Origin: Frankia sp. QA3
GTDB lineage: Bacteria > Actinomycetota > Actinomycetes > Frankiales > Frankiaceae
Direction of reading: 5' to 3'
DNA: 64,000 bases
NCBI RefSeq assembly: GCF_000262465.1
Contig: NZ_CM001489.1
Coordinates: forward strand, 909,772 to 973,771
Positions within the stretch are counted from its first letter, which is position 1; every line of letters starts with the position of its first letter. The notes under the pieces were generated by a model that saw only the letters and a list, made by a program, of their open reading frames with translations, was not told the origin of the DNA and made no database searches. The position numbers were made by a program, and so were the translations under genes. Below are positions 35,701 through 45,305 of this stretch, piece after piece.

Positions 35701-38027
35701 AGGAGGCGTTCCGCCTGGGCGGTGACCCGGACAAGGGCGGGCTGCCGCTGCTGTACTGCTCGCCGACGATGGAACTCGGCGTCGACATCGCCGAGCTGAA
35801 CGCGGTGGCGATGCGCAACGTGCCGCCGACCCCGGCGAACTACGCGCAGCGCTCCGGCCGGGCGGGCCGATCGGGGCAGCCGGCGCTGGTCACGACGTAC
35901 TGCTCGACCGGCAGCGCGCACGACCAGTACTACTTCCGCCGCTCCCATCAGATGGTCGCCGGCAGCGTCACCCCGCCGCGGCTCGACCTGAAGAACGAGG
36001 ACCTGGTCCGCTCGCACGTTCACGCGATCTGGCTGGCCGAGACCGGCGCGAGTCTCGGCCGCAGCCTCACCGACATCCTCGCCGTCGAGGAAGGGCCCCG
36101 CGGCGCGCTGCCGCTCCCGGTCCACCTGCACCTCGCCGCGCAGCTCACCGACCCGGACGCGCGGCTGCGGGCCTCGGCAGCCGCGGCCGCCGTGCTCACC
36201 GGCGACGAGATCCATGCGGCGGGCTGGTGGCACGACGGCTGGATCGACGACGTCATCCAGGCCGCGCCCCGAGCATTCGACGCCGCCTGTGACCGGTGGC
36301 GCGACATGTACCGGGCCGCGGTCGAGGACCAGCGGGAACAGAACCTGCGCGTCCTCGACCGGTCGATGGCCTCGCCGAGCCGGGACCTGGCCCGCCGGCG
36401 CCGGTACGAGGCCGAGGAGCGGATCAAGCTGCTGACGAACGAGGCGGAGGAGACCCCGTTCTCCGACTTCTACTCGTACCGCTACTTCGCCTCCGAGGGT
36501 TTCCTGCCGGGTTACTCGTTCCCTCGCCTGCCGCTGGCGGCCTACATCCCCGGTGAGCGGGGCGGCCGGACGGGCGGCGACTACATCCAGCGGCCTCGCT
36601 TCATCGCGGTCGCCGAGTTCGGCCCGGGCGCGCTGATCTACCACGAGGGTGACCGCTATCAGGTGACCCGCGTCCAGATTCCCGGTGGGCTCAACGCCGC
36701 CGGCGACATCGCGACGACCGAGGCCCGGCTCTGCGGGGAATGCGGCTACTGGCACGACCGCGGCGTCGGGACGAACCGCTGCGAGGAATGCGACGCTCTG
36801 CTGAGCACGCCCATGCCGGGGCTGATGCACCTGCAGACCGTCACGACGCAGCGGCGCCGGCGGATCTCCTCGGACGAAGAGGAACGCCGTCGCGCGGGTT
36901 TCGACCTGCTGACGACTTACCGGTTCGCCACCCACGGCCAGCGCCCTGGCCGCCTCGCCGCGACGATCGAGCCAGCAGAAGGCGGCTCAGGAGCGCTCGC
37001 GAGCCTCGTGTTCGGGGATACCGCCACCGTTCGGGTGATCAACCAGGGGCTTCGTCGCCGCAGCCGCAAGGACCAGCTGGGGTTCTGGCTCGACCCGGTC
37101 AACGGCCGTTGGATCACGGAGAAGAAGGCGACGGGGGAGCCGGTCGCGGAGGAGTCCGAGCTGGCGGACTTCGCTGACGACCTGCGGGCCCGCAAGGTCG
37201 TCCCGTTCGTCGAGGACCGGCGCAACATCGCCGTGATCCGCCTCGCTACTCCGGTCGACGAAGCGACCGCGACGACGCTGCGCTACGCGCTGGAACGCGG
37301 GATCGAGACCATGTTCCAGCTGGAGGACTCCGAGCTGACCAGCGAGGCACTGCCCGACAACGCGGGCCAGGGCCGGTTCCTCCTGATCGAGAGTGCGGAG
37401 GGCGGCGCCGGCGTACTGCGTCGGCTGCACGACGAACCGACGGCTCTGGCCGAGGTCGCGGCCAAGGCGTTGGAGCTCATCCATTACGACCCGAAAACAG
37501 GTGAGGACCTGGGCCACGCCCCGGGGGCGCGGGAGCGGTGCGAGCGAGGCTGCTACGACTGCCTGCTGTCCTACACGAACCAGACCTTTCATCTGGGAAT
37601 CGACCGGCACCTCGTCGTCGACTTGCTCCGCCGGTTCGCCAGTGCCGAGACCGTCCGACACCAGGGCCATCCAGACGGACCGGACGGCCACGCCGGCGAA
37701 CTGGCCGAGCGGGCCGAGTCGGATCTGGAACGCAAACTGCTGACGTTTCTTCGAGACGGAGGCTTTCGGCTACCAGACGCCGCGCAGGCCATGGTCGACG
37801 GGGCGTTCGCCCGGCCGGATTTCGTGTATCACCTGAGTTCTGGCCCCGTCGCGGTGTTCGTGGACGGGCCGCACCATGACGCCGCTCCGGTCGCGGAGCG
37901 CGACGCGGCGGCCGAGGACCGACTGGCCGACCTGGGCTGGCTCGTGGTCCGGTTCCGCTATGACGAGGAGTGGGAACAGGTCGTGCACGCCAACGCGAAC
38001 GTCTTCGGCACCGGGCGGGCTTTCTGA
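32757..38027 (+). CDS. DEAD-box/DUF1998 helicase with C-terminal nuclease-like domain
   Basis: A 1,756-residue protein. Helicase lobe 1 has TTGTGSGKSLAYIVPIVDAI (Walker A near 114-121), VLDELHTYRGRQGADVALLV (DELH near 233) and CVGTSATMA. Lobe 2 has CSPTMELGVDIAELNAVAMR near 1001 and QRSGRAGRSGQ near 1033. Zinc-type pairs occur at FCRECGHEY, FCLRCRVSY, LCGECGYW and RCEECDALL (near 1325-1341), and CERGCYDCLLSYTNQ near 1594 marks DUF1998. The last 90 residues have a PD-(D/E)xK-like pattern: RPDFVYH, then AVFVDGPHHD near 1700. The plan resembles DruE of Druantia, MrfA/YprA, or fused DrmA and DrmB of DISARM. The next gene overlaps by one base. Confidence 0.85.
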   Translation: MRVFDIHAGLIKDYSDFTDSLVQVRDGRIAAHLADERERKVRWPDPWISLNPTFASGGSIDDLVRDEVLHPNCGRYFRAKRAEDDPGRRSLALYQHQREAVEAAQNRGSYVLTTGTGSGKSLAYIVPIVDAILRAPREDRISAIVVYPMNALANSQLHELTKYLSWGVPQADRKVTFARYTGQESAADRDRVFQRRPDILLTNYVMLEYLLTRPHERQVLIGAARGLRFLVLDELHTYRGRQGADVALLVRRLREACAAPEMKCVGTSATMATATTFTETQAQVSQVASRLFGVDVEPSAVIGETLRRATEARTPSDSELDKAIATAVALAAERGQVGGLEAVGGRPYGELASDPLAIWVEDIFGLETDENDGRLKRRAPTTLPKAAAELAQRTGRAEQECAAAISAMLAEGAAAREPETERPLFAFRLHQFLTKGDTAYVSLQPPQTRRITSQYQVSVPGQRDWPLLPLAFCRECGHEYLEVTRVTDADGVRYLARTGTTAAQENADPGYLYLASDDDQDAVWPDDPVAAGRIPDTWLDPASTRGPKVLPRLVEYLPKTVWAGTDGRETPPGEGTQAWFVAVPFRFCLRCRVSYEQPRIKDFAKLATFAAEGRSSAVSLLSVSVLRGLQAQEDLKESARKLLTFVDNRQDASLQAGHLNDFVQVTRLRGALWKAAAAADERGLRHHEVAEKVTDALDLPLRSFSRIEDPRFSQKDNVLRALRAAVAYRIYADLERGWRVTMPNLEQTGLLLFDYVDLAEIAAEQDLWADTHGLLRDDSARHRAQLGRILLDEMRRALAVEAEVLTQAGHERLLTSSDQLLKGVWAIPSGEPRVNERTMFASAGTKGGPRDAVHITARGAFGRYLRRAGEFPHAQSKVTIGDADGMIGDLVKVLVRHGLIAEVDGPRGTRGYQIRSSTLIWRAGDGTRGAPDPLRKMVDDDTGMRVNTFFRDLYRSGASDLNGLLAAEHTAQVPAKRRQEREEAFRLGGDPDKGGLPLLYCSPTMELGVDIAELNAVAMRNVPPTPANYAQRSGRAGRSGQPALVTTYCSTGSAHDQYYFRRSHQMVAGSVTPPRLDLKNEDLVRSHVHAIWLAETGASLGRSLTDILAVEEGPRGALPLPVHLHLAAQLTDPDARLRASAAAAAVLTGDEIHAAGWWHDGWIDDVIQAAPRAFDAACDRWRDMYRAAVEDQREQNLRVLDRSMASPSRDLARRRRYEAEERIKLLTNEAEETPFSDFYSYRYFASEGFLPGYSFPRLPLAAYIPGERGGRTGGDYIQRPRFIAVAEFGPGALIYHEGDRYQVTRVQIPGGLNAAGDIATTEARLCGECGYWHDRGVGTNRCEECDALLSTPMPGLMHLQTVTTQRRRRISSDEEERRRAGFDLLTTYRFATHGQRPGRLAATIEPAEGGSGALASLVFGDTATVRVINQGLRRRSRKDQLGFWLDPVNGRWITEKKATGEPVAEESELADFADDLRARKVVPFVEDRRNIAVIRLATPVDEATATTLRYALERGIETMFQLEDSELTSEALPDNAGQGRFLLIESAEGGAGVLRRLHDEPTALAEVAAKALELIHYDPKTGEDLGHAPGARERCERGCYDCLLSYTNQTFHLGIDRHLVVDLLRRFASAETVRHQGHPDGPDGHAGELAERAESDLERKLLTFLRDGGFRLPDAAQAMVDGAFARPDFVYHLSSGPVAVFVDGPHHDAAPVAERDAAAEDRLADLGWLVVRFRYDEEWEQVVHANANVFGTGRAF

Positions 38028-40945
38028 TGCCTCCGCAGACGGCAGCAGCCAGCAGTGCCATCGCCCCGGCGGGCGCGGCCACCTACCAGCCGGGCAGTGT
38101 CGTCGCGGCGCGCGGTCGGGACTGGGTCGTCCTCCCGGGTAGCGCCGCGGATCTGCTGATCGCCCGGCCGCTCAACGGCGACGAGGAGTTCATCGCCGCG
38201 CTGTTCCCGGATGAGATCAGCCCGGCCGCGTTCGCGCGACCGAAGGTCGGGCCAAATACGGTAGGTGATCACCAGTCCGCCCGGCTGCTGACGACCGCGT
38301 TGCGGCTCGGGTTCGACGCGGGCGCCGGGCCGCTGCGTTCGCTCGCCTCGGTGGCCGTCACGCCGCGCAACTACCAGCTGGTCCCGTTGCTGGTCGCACT
38401 GCGGCAGCCGACGGTGCGGATGCTCATCGGCGACGATGTGGGCATCGGTAAGACCGTGGAAGCTGGGCTGATCGCCAAGGAACTGCTCGCTCAGGGCGAC
38501 GCCACCGGTCTGACCGTGCTCTGCTCCCCGGCCTTGGCCGAGCAGTGGCAGCGGGAACTCGCGGAGAAGTTCGCGATCGAGGCCGAGCTGGTCCTTACTT
38601 CCACGGCGACCCGCCTGGAGCGGCTGTCCGGCGAAAAATCGATCTTCGAGAAGTTCCCGTTCACGGTCGTGTCGACCGACTTCGTCAAGGCCGATCGTCG
38701 GCGTGACATCGTTGCCCGTGGCTGCGCCGACCTGGTGATCGTCGATGAGGCCCATACCGTCGTCGGTGGCTCGTCGGTCGACCGCCACCAGCGCTTCGAC
38801 CTGGTCAGGCGGATCGCCGCCGACGAGAACCGCCATCTGCTGCTGGTCACCGCAACGCCGCACTCGGGCAACGACGAGGCGTTCCGCGCCCTTCTCGGCC
38901 TGGTCAAGCCGGATCTGGCGACGATCGACCTGGAAGACAGGATGAGCCGCGACCGGCTTGCGCGCTATTTCGTGCAGCGCCGCCGCAAGGACATCCGCAA
39001 GTTCATCGGCGAGGAGACGCCATTCCCCAGCGATCGTGACTACAAGGATCTGCCGTACGGGCTCGACGAGGACTACCAGACGCTCTACCGGGACACCCTC
39101 GCGTTCGCCCGGCAGATGGTCCGTACCGCCGATGGGGACCTGAAGAGGCGGATCCGCTGGTGGTCCTCGCTCGCACTGCTGCGCTCACTGGCCAGCTCCC
39201 CGGCGGCCGCCGTCGCGACCTTTGAATCGCGCTCCGGCCTCGACCTGAACATGTCCGACAAGGAGATCGAACAGCTGGGCCGGCAGGAGCATCTCGACCC
39301 GATGGACGATGACGCCGCCGATGGCGCCGACGTCCCACCGGGAGCAGACAACGAGACCCTTCCCGAGCCCGACCGGCAGCGGTTGCGCGAGCTCGGTAAG
39401 GCGGCGGCCAAGCTCGCGGGCAAGGACACCGACGCAAAACTCCGCCTACTGATCAAGACGGTAAAGGGATTGCTTGCCGACGGCTACAACCCGATCGTCT
39501 TCTGTCGGTACATCCCGACCGCGCACTACCTGCATGCCCAACTCGGCAAGGCCCTCGTCAGGAAAACGACCATCCGCTACGTCACCGGCGAGGACCCGCC
39601 CGCCGCGCGAGAGAAGGCCGTCGCCGAGTTCGGCGACGTGCCGGGCAAACGGGTCCTGATCGCCACCGACTGCCTCTCCGAGGGTGTCAACCTTCAGGAG
39701 AACTTCGACGCGGTGGTGCACTACGACCTGTCCTGGAACCCGACCCGCCATGAGCAGCGCGAAGGCCGCGTCGACCGGTTCGGCCAGCGCAGGGACATCG
39801 TCCGCGCCGTCACCCTCTACGGCCAGGACAACGGCATCGACGGCATCGTCCTCAACGTCCTGCTCTGCAAGCACCGTAAGATCGCGAAAAACACCGGGGT
39901 GGCCGTGCCCGTTCCCGAGGAGACCACCGGTGTCGTCAAGGCGCTGGTCAACCGGCTCTTCAGCGATGGCTCTGACGCCCTGCAAAGCCAGCAGCTCGCC
40001 CTCGACCTCGACCTGAACGACCTCGCACCGGACATAGACGAAGCCTGGAAGAGCGCGGCGGAACGGCAGAAGGGCGCCGCGACGAAGTTCGCTCACTCGG
40101 GCATCGCCGACGCCGACGTCGAACGGGTCCTCGCCGGTGTGCGGACCGCGATGGGCACCACCACCGAGGTTCGCAGCTTCGTCCGCGACAGCCTGGCCTC
40201 GATCGGCGCCCAGATCACCGCCGAGAACAACGGCTTTACTGTTTCGCTCGCCGGCCTGCGCCCCGCCGTCCGCGACGCCCTCGGCGTCCGTGACGACAAG
40301 GTCACGTCGGTCCGGTTCTGTGACGACCTGCCGGCCCGCCCCGGCCAGCGCCCGCTCGTCCGTACCGATTCCGCCGTGCGCGGGCTCGCCCGCATCATCG
40401 TCGAAGCCGCCCTCGACGACCAGCCGTCCGCGCTGCCCAGCGACGCCGAGGATGACCCGTGGGCCGGCACGGATCTCGGTACCCCGCCACCGGCGGCCCG
40501 ACTCGGCGTGTTCCGCGTCAGCACCGTGGCCACGCGCACCGTGCTCCTGCTGACCCGCTACCGCTTCCATCTGACCCTCCCGGGCACCGCCCGGGCGAAC
40601 ACCGTCGTCGCCGAGGACGCCCGGCTCGCCGGCTACCGCCGCGACCCCGACGGCAGCTTCAAGTGGCTCGACGACCAGGAGATCAAGGTGCTGCTGGCCG
40701 CGGAGCCGGACAACGCGCTGCCGCAACTCGTCCAGCGCCAGGCCGAACGCGCCGTCTCCGAACTCGCCGACGCCCAGCCGCACCTTGACGCCGAGGGCGC
40801 GGTGCTCGCCGCGGAGCTGCGCGCCGCGCACGCCGCTGCGCGCGAGATCGTCGGCGGGCGGACCCGCAGCCTCGACGTCCAACCTCATGAACACGCCGAC
40901 GTGCTCGGTGTCTACGTGTATCTGCCGGCCGGAGCCGCCCGATGA
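38027..40945 (+). CDS. SNF2-type helicase (DrmD-like)
   Basis: A 972-residue protein whose ATG 38027 overlaps the preceding stop (TGATG). It has the SNF2/RapA order of motifs: RMLIGDDVGIGKTVEAGLIA near residue 130, VIVDEAHTVVGGS near 237, LLVTATPHSGNDEAFRALLG near 275, and lobe 2 with VLIATDCLSEGVNLQENFDA and RHEQREGRVDRFGQRRDIV near 575. A long C-terminal region follows. Size and plan match DrmD of class 1 DISARM, where it is paired with DrmMI as here. It is predicted to move on DNA as part of phage restriction. Confidence 0.85.
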   Translation: MPPQTAAASSAIAPAGAATYQPGSVVAARGRDWVVLPGSAADLLIARPLNGDEEFIAALFPDEISPAAFARPKVGPNTVGDHQSARLLTTALRLGFDAGAGPLRSLASVAVTPRNYQLVPLLVALRQPTVRMLIGDDVGIGKTVEAGLIAKELLAQGDATGLTVLCSPALAEQWQRELAEKFAIEAELVLTSTATRLERLSGEKSIFEKFPFTVVSTDFVKADRRRDIVARGCADLVIVDEAHTVVGGSSVDRHQRFDLVRRIAADENRHLLLVTATPHSGNDEAFRALLGLVKPDLATIDLEDRMSRDRLARYFVQRRRKDIRKFIGEETPFPSDRDYKDLPYGLDEDYQTLYRDTLAFARQMVRTADGDLKRRIRWWSSLALLRSLASSPAAAVATFESRSGLDLNMSDKEIEQLGRQEHLDPMDDDAADGADVPPGADNETLPEPDRQRLRELGKAAAKLAGKDTDAKLRLLIKTVKGLLADGYNPIVFCRYIPTAHYLHAQLGKALVRKTTIRYVTGEDPPAAREKAVAEFGDVPGKRVLIATDCLSEGVNLQENFDAVVHYDLSWNPTRHEQREGRVDRFGQRRDIVRAVTLYGQDNGIDGIVLNVLLCKHRKIAKNTGVAVPVPEETTGVVKALVNRLFSDGSDALQSQQLALDLDLNDLAPDIDEAWKSAAERQKGAATKFAHSGIADADVERVLAGVRTAMGTTTEVRSFVRDSLASIGAQITAENNGFTVSLAGLRPAVRDALGVRDDKVTSVRFCDDLPARPGQRPLVRTDSAVRGLARIIVEAALDDQPSALPSDAEDDPWAGTDLGTPPPAARLGVFRVSTVATRTVLLLTRYRFHLTLPGTARANTVVAEDARLAGYRRDPDGSFKWLDDQEIKVLLAAEPDNALPQLVQRQAERAVSELADAQPHLDAEGAVLAAELRAAHAAAREIVGGRTRSLDVQPHEHADVLGVYVYLPAGAAR

Positions 40946-43900
40946 GCCGCCGCGACGACGAGAAGTTCACCGCCGTCACCCTCGAAGGCGGCTTCCTGCC
41001 GCCCCGCCTGCTGCGCCGCATCGTCGACGGCGACGTGGAACTCAAGGGCACCGACACGAAGACCTACGGCCTCGGCCTGAACGAGAACGTCAAACAGGCC
41101 GCCGCCCGGCACTGGACGCATCTGCGCGGCGTCTGGCTGAGTTTCCAGGAATGGCTCAAGGAGGAGTCTGCGAGCCATCAGGGCACCGCGTCGACCGAGG
41201 TCACCGCCGAACTCACCCGCACGCACTGGCTGCAGGCCCTCTTCTCGGTGCTCGACTACGGTTTGATCTCGCCGGCACCCCGCGACCGCACCCCGCAGGT
41301 CAGCCACCTCTGGCAGCACGTGCCGATACATCTCGTCAGCTGGAACCGTGGCCTCGATGAACGGTTCGGCAAGACCGGGCCAGGCTCCAAGGGCGAGCGC
41401 GCTCCGCAGGCGCTCCTCCAAGAGCATCTCAATGCCCGGCCCGAGCACCTCTGGGGAATTCTTTCCAACGGCCGAGACCTGCGGCTGCTGCGTGACTCTT
41501 CGGCGCTCGTCGGTGCTGCTTATCTGGAGTTCGACCTCCAGGCCATCTTCGATGGCGAGCTGTTCGACGAGTTCGCCCTTCTCTACGCCACGCTGCACGC
41601 CTCCCGCCTCACCGTCCAGCCACGCGACGATGGCACTCCAGGCACCCCGGCCGACTGCTGGCTCGAACGGTGGCGGACCTTCGCCCACCAGACCGGCATC
41701 GAAGCCAAGGACAAGCTGCGCGAGCAGGTCCGCAGGGCCCTCGAAGAACTCGGCACCGGTTTCCTCGAAACCAACCCGGCGCTGTGCGACAAGCTGAAAG
41801 CCGGCCGACACAACGGCGGGATCTCCGCGGCTGACTTCGAGCACGAGTTGCTCAGGCTCGCCTACCAGATTCTTTTCCTCTTTGTGTCCGAGGACCGCGA
41901 TGCTCTGCTCATCCCACTGCCGCCGGACCCAGACAGGCCCATCGGAGTAGGTGTCATCCCCGGGCCGAATTCCGCGCGTGGTCGAAGCCGCCGCGACCTG
42001 GAGCAGGCCCGGGACCGTTACCTTCAGTACTTCTCCACCAAGCGGCTGCGCCGCATCGCCGACGCCCGCCTCGGCGACCGGCACGGCGACCTCTGGCGCG
42101 GCCTCGTTGTCGTCCTCGATGCCCTCGGTACCGAAGGTGGCAGGCCCGAACTCGCCCTCCCCGAACTCGGCGGCCTCTATCTACGAGCCGACGACCCCGA
42201 CGCGCCCCGCAGCGCTGCCGATGACGCTCTCATCAGCCGGCCCGACGAACTGCGTGACTACCAGCTACCGAACAGCCGCCTCCTCGCCGCGGTCCGCCTG
42301 CTCAGTCACGTACCCGACGACCGCGGCCGCCTCCGCCGCGTCGACTTCGGGCACCTCGGCGCCGACGAACTCGGCAGCGTCTACGAATCCCTGCTCGAAC
42401 TCGTCCCGCGCCCCGACCTGCCCAGCCGCACGTTCACCCTCGTCGAGATCGCCGGCAACGACCGCAAGACCACCGGCTCGTACTACACCCCGACCGTCCT
42501 CATCGACTCCCTGCTCGAGTCGGCCCTCGACCCGGTCATCGATGACTACGCTCGTGGCGGCGCCGACAATCTGCTGAAGCTGACCGTCTGCGACCCGGCC
42601 TGTGGCTCCGGCCACTTCCTGGTCGCCGCGGCCCGGCGCATCGCCCTGCGCTATGCCCAGATGTACACGGGCGATGCGGAGCCGACCCCGGCCGCGTTCC
42701 GCTTCGCCCTCGACAAGGTCGTCCGTTCGTGCGTCTACGGCGTGGACCTCAACCCGCTGGCCGTCGAACTGACCAAGGTCTCCCTCTGGTTGGAATCCCT
42801 TGTCCCCGGCCGGCCACTTGCCTTCCTCGACGGCCACATTCGCGCCGGCAACGCCCTGCTGGGAGTGACGCCGCGGATGCTGCAGTCCGGGATCCCGGAC
42901 ACGGCCTACAAGTCGCTGGAGGGCGACGACTCGGCCTGGGCGACCCACCTTCGTAGCGAGAACCGGTCGAAACGTTCCCAGCAGATCGAAGCATTCGAGG
43001 TCGATCCCACCAGGCTGAACAACGCCAGCCTCGCCGAGAGCGTCGCACGGATCGACCAGATCGGCGCCCGGTACGACCTGACCCTCGCCGACATGCGCCA
43101 GCAGACCAGAGCGCAGCGCGAACTGGACGACTCGCCGGATCGGCGCCGCCAGGTCCTGGTCGCCGACGCCTGGTGCGCCGCGTTCTTCTGGCCCAAGCGG
43201 GAGAACGCCCCGCAGGCAATCACCAGCGAGACAGTCCAGCAGCTCAGCGACGGCACCCTGACTCCCGACCCGGTCCGCGACGACCTGCGGCGCAAGATCG
43301 CCCTGCGCAACCGCTTCTTCCACTGGCACCTCGAGTTTCCCCAGATCTTCCAGGTGGACGCCGCATCCGTACCGGGCGGTCAGGACCCGGGATGGAACGG
43401 CGGCTTCTCCTGCGTCCTTGGGAACCCGCCCTGGGACCGGGTGAAAATCCAGGACAAGGAGTTCTTCGCCGCTCGCCGGGTCGACATCGCCGCCGCTTCC
43501 AACAAGGCGGCCCGCGAGCGCCTGATCAAGGATCTGCTGGCTAGCAAGGATTCGGTCGACCTCGAACTGCACACGGAGTACAAAGCCGCGAAGCGTGCGG
43601 CGACGTGCGAGTCGGAGTTCCTCCGTGGCTCGGGCCGTTTTCCCCGTACGGGCCGCGGCGACGTCAACACCTACGCCGTCTTCGCGGAGACCGCCCGAAC
43701 GCTCCTTGCCCCGGCCGGCCGCTTCGGCCAGGTCCTGCCCACGGGCATCGCCACCGACGCGACCACCGCACAGTTCTTCGGTGATCTCGTCGATGAGCGG
43801 GCTCTCGTGTCGGTACTCGACTTCGAGAACGAGGAGAAGCTGTTCCCGGGTATCGACCACCGGCTCCGCTTCGCGCTCGTGACGGTGAGCGGATCCCGTA

Positions 43901-45177
43901 CCCAGAACGAACATATCCGGCTCGCCTTCCGTGCACGCAAGGTCCCGGACATCGCCCACATCGAGTTCACACTGACACGCGAGGACATTGCCCAGCTGAA
44001 TCCGAACACGAAAACCTCCCCAGTATGCGAGAGCCCGAGGCATGCGCAGATCATTAAGGGAATCTACAACCGCCTGCCCGTCATCTGGCGAGACGCGCCT
44101 CCGGAAAATCCGTGGATGATTAGTTTTTTGACCCTGTTCCACATGTCGAACGACTCGAAGATCTTCGAGTGCCGCGAGGATCTGCAGGCCGATGGCTGGC
44201 GGCTGGTCTCCTCGGTCTTCGTCCGTGGGCCGGTCGACGGTCCGGACCGGATGATTCCGCTGTACGAGGCCAAGATGGTGCACCACTTCGACCATCGGTA
44301 CGGCACGTATGACGGCCAGACCGAGGCCCAAGCCAAACAGAATATCCTGCCCCCACTGCTAGGGAAGGAACGGTTGGACGGCGCCAGCGTCGTGCCGATG
44401 CCTCGGTACTGGGTGCCCGAAGACGCGGTGGAGAAGAAGCTGGCCAGGTGGGACCGGGGATGGCTGGTGGGATTTCGCGATGTGGCACGCGGCTCCGATG
44501 TTCGGACGATGATCGCATCGGCGGTCCCGCGTCTCGCGGTCGGTCACAAGCTTCCGCTGATGCTGTTCGGCCAGCGCGGCCACCTGCTGCTCGCGAACCT
44601 CGGCTCGTTCGTCTTCGACTACGTCCTACGTCAGAAGATGTCCGGCGCCTCGGTGAGCTATTTCCTGGTCAAGCAGATACCGGTGCTCGAACCCGGACGA
44701 TACGACGACCAGGCCAGCTGGCGGCCCGATGTCTCCCTGGACTCGTGGGTCACGGCCAGGGTGCTTGAGCTGACCTACACGGCCTGGGACATGCAGCCAT
44801 TCGCCAAGGACCTCAACGACGGCGGGCCGCCTTTCGTTTGGGACCCCGATCGTAGGTTCGTGCTGCGAGCGGAACTCGACGCCGCCTACTTCCGGCTGTA
44901 CGGCGTGGAACGAGCCGATGTTGAGTACGCCCTGACCAGCTTCCGGGCCTTCCGGAACAAGGAGCCCGAACTCTTCGAGGCGACCAGGAAGAAGATCCTC
45001 GCGGTCTACGACGAGATGACCCGCGCGGAGGAGACGGGCGTGGCGTTCCGCTCCGAGCTGACGCCACCCCCTGGGGAGGGTCTGCGGCATCCGGCGTCGA
45101 CCAGGCCAAAGCATGTCCTGGCGTCACGCCCTCCGACCGACACCCTCTTCTCGACCCTGGAGACCGGCAGCCCATAG
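40942..45177 (+). CDS. Large Eco57I-type N6-adenine methylase (DrmMI/PglX-like)
   Basis: A 1,411-residue protein; ATG overlaps the SNF2 stop (ATGA). The methyltransferase core has [40 protein letters not shown] near 548 and the catalytic [20 protein letters not shown] near 826 (NPPW). The N-terminal 450 residues and the C-terminal part ([19 protein letters not shown]) are as in Eco57I, PglX and DISARM DrmMI enzymes. It probably marks host DNA at an adenine site so that the helicase/nuclease partners attack unmarked DNA. There is no sign of a nuclease in this protein. Confidence 0.87.
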   Translation: MSRRDDEKFTAVTLEGGFLPPRLLRRIVDGDVELKGTDTKTYGLGLNENVKQAAARHWTHLRGVWLSFQEWLKEESASHQGTASTEVTAELTRTHWLQALFSVLDYGLISPAPRDRTPQVSHLWQHVPIHLVSWNRGLDERFGKTGPGSKGERAPQALLQEHLNARPEHLWGILSNGRDLRLLRDSSALVGAAYLEFDLQAIFDGELFDEFALLYATLHASRLTVQPRDDGTPGTPADCWLERWRTFAHQTGIEAKDKLREQVRRALEELGTGFLETNPALCDKLKAGRHNGGISAADFEHELLRLAYQILFLFVSEDRDALLIPLPPDPDRPIGVGVIPGPNSARGRSRRDLEQARDRYLQYFSTKRLRRIADARLGDRHGDLWRGLVVVLDALGTEGGRPELALPELGGLYLRADDPDAPRSAADDALISRPDELRDYQLPNSRLLAAVRLLSHVPDDRGRLRRVDFGHLGADELGSVYESLLELVPRPDLPSRTFTLVEIAGNDRKTTGSYYTPTVLIDSLLESALDPVIDDYARGGADNLLKLTVCDPACGSGHFLVAAARRIALRYAQMYTGDAEPTPAAFRFALDKVVRSCVYGVDLNPLAVELTKVSLWLESLVPGRPLAFLDGHIRAGNALLGVTPRMLQSGIPDTAYKSLEGDDSAWATHLRSENRSKRSQQIEAFEVDPTRLNNASLAESVARIDQIGARYDLTLADMRQQTRAQRELDDSPDRRRQVLVADAWCAAFFWPKRENAPQAITSETVQQLSDGTLTPDPVRDDLRRKIALRNRFFHWHLEFPQIFQVDAASVPGGQDPGWNGGFSCVLGNPPWDRVKIQDKEFFAARRVDIAAASNKAARERLIKDLLASKDSVDLELHTEYKAAKRAATCESEFLRGSGRFPRTGRGDVNTYAVFAETARTLLAPAGRFGQVLPTGIATDATTAQFFGDLVDERALVSVLDFENEEKLFPGIDHRLRFALVTVSGSRTQNEHIRLAFRARKVPDIAHIEFTLTREDIAQLNPNTKTSPVCESPRHAQIIKGIYNRLPVIWRDAPPENPWMISFLTLFHMSNDSKIFECREDLQADGWRLVSSVFVRGPVDGPDRMIPLYEAKMVHHFDHRYGTYDGQTEAQAKQNILPPLLGKERLDGASVVPMPRYWVPEDAVEKKLARWDRGWLVGFRDVARGSDVRTMIASAVPRLAVGHKLPLMLFGQRGHLLLANLGSFVFDYVLRQKMSGASVSYFLVKQIPVLEPGRYDDQASWRPDVSLDSWVTARVLELTYTAWDMQPFAKDLNDGGPPFVWDPDRRFVLRAELDAAYFRLYGVERADVEYALTSFRAFRNKEPELFEATRKKILAVYDEMTRAEETGVAFRSELTPPPGEGLRHPASTRPKHVLASRPPTDTLFSTLETGSP

Positions 45178-45305
45178 CCCAGCACACTCCGTCACACTGT
45201 AGTCGTGCACAGACACAACGCTGGGCCACAGAGTCTCCAGGTAGCTGCCTTAGGTGAATAATCTGCCCAGGCTCGCGGCGCGGTGGGCCGCTGGCGGTAC
45301 TGGGG

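Noticed and set aside
34758-36935. Long minus-strand open frame of over 700 codons opposite the helicase gene
   Set aside because: High-GC sequence gives long antisense frames. Codon bias and recognisable motifs are on the plus strand only.
42265-44331. Long minus-strand frame opposite the methylase gene
   Set aside because: It is the mirror frame of the Eco57I-type methylase; no motif is seen in its translation.
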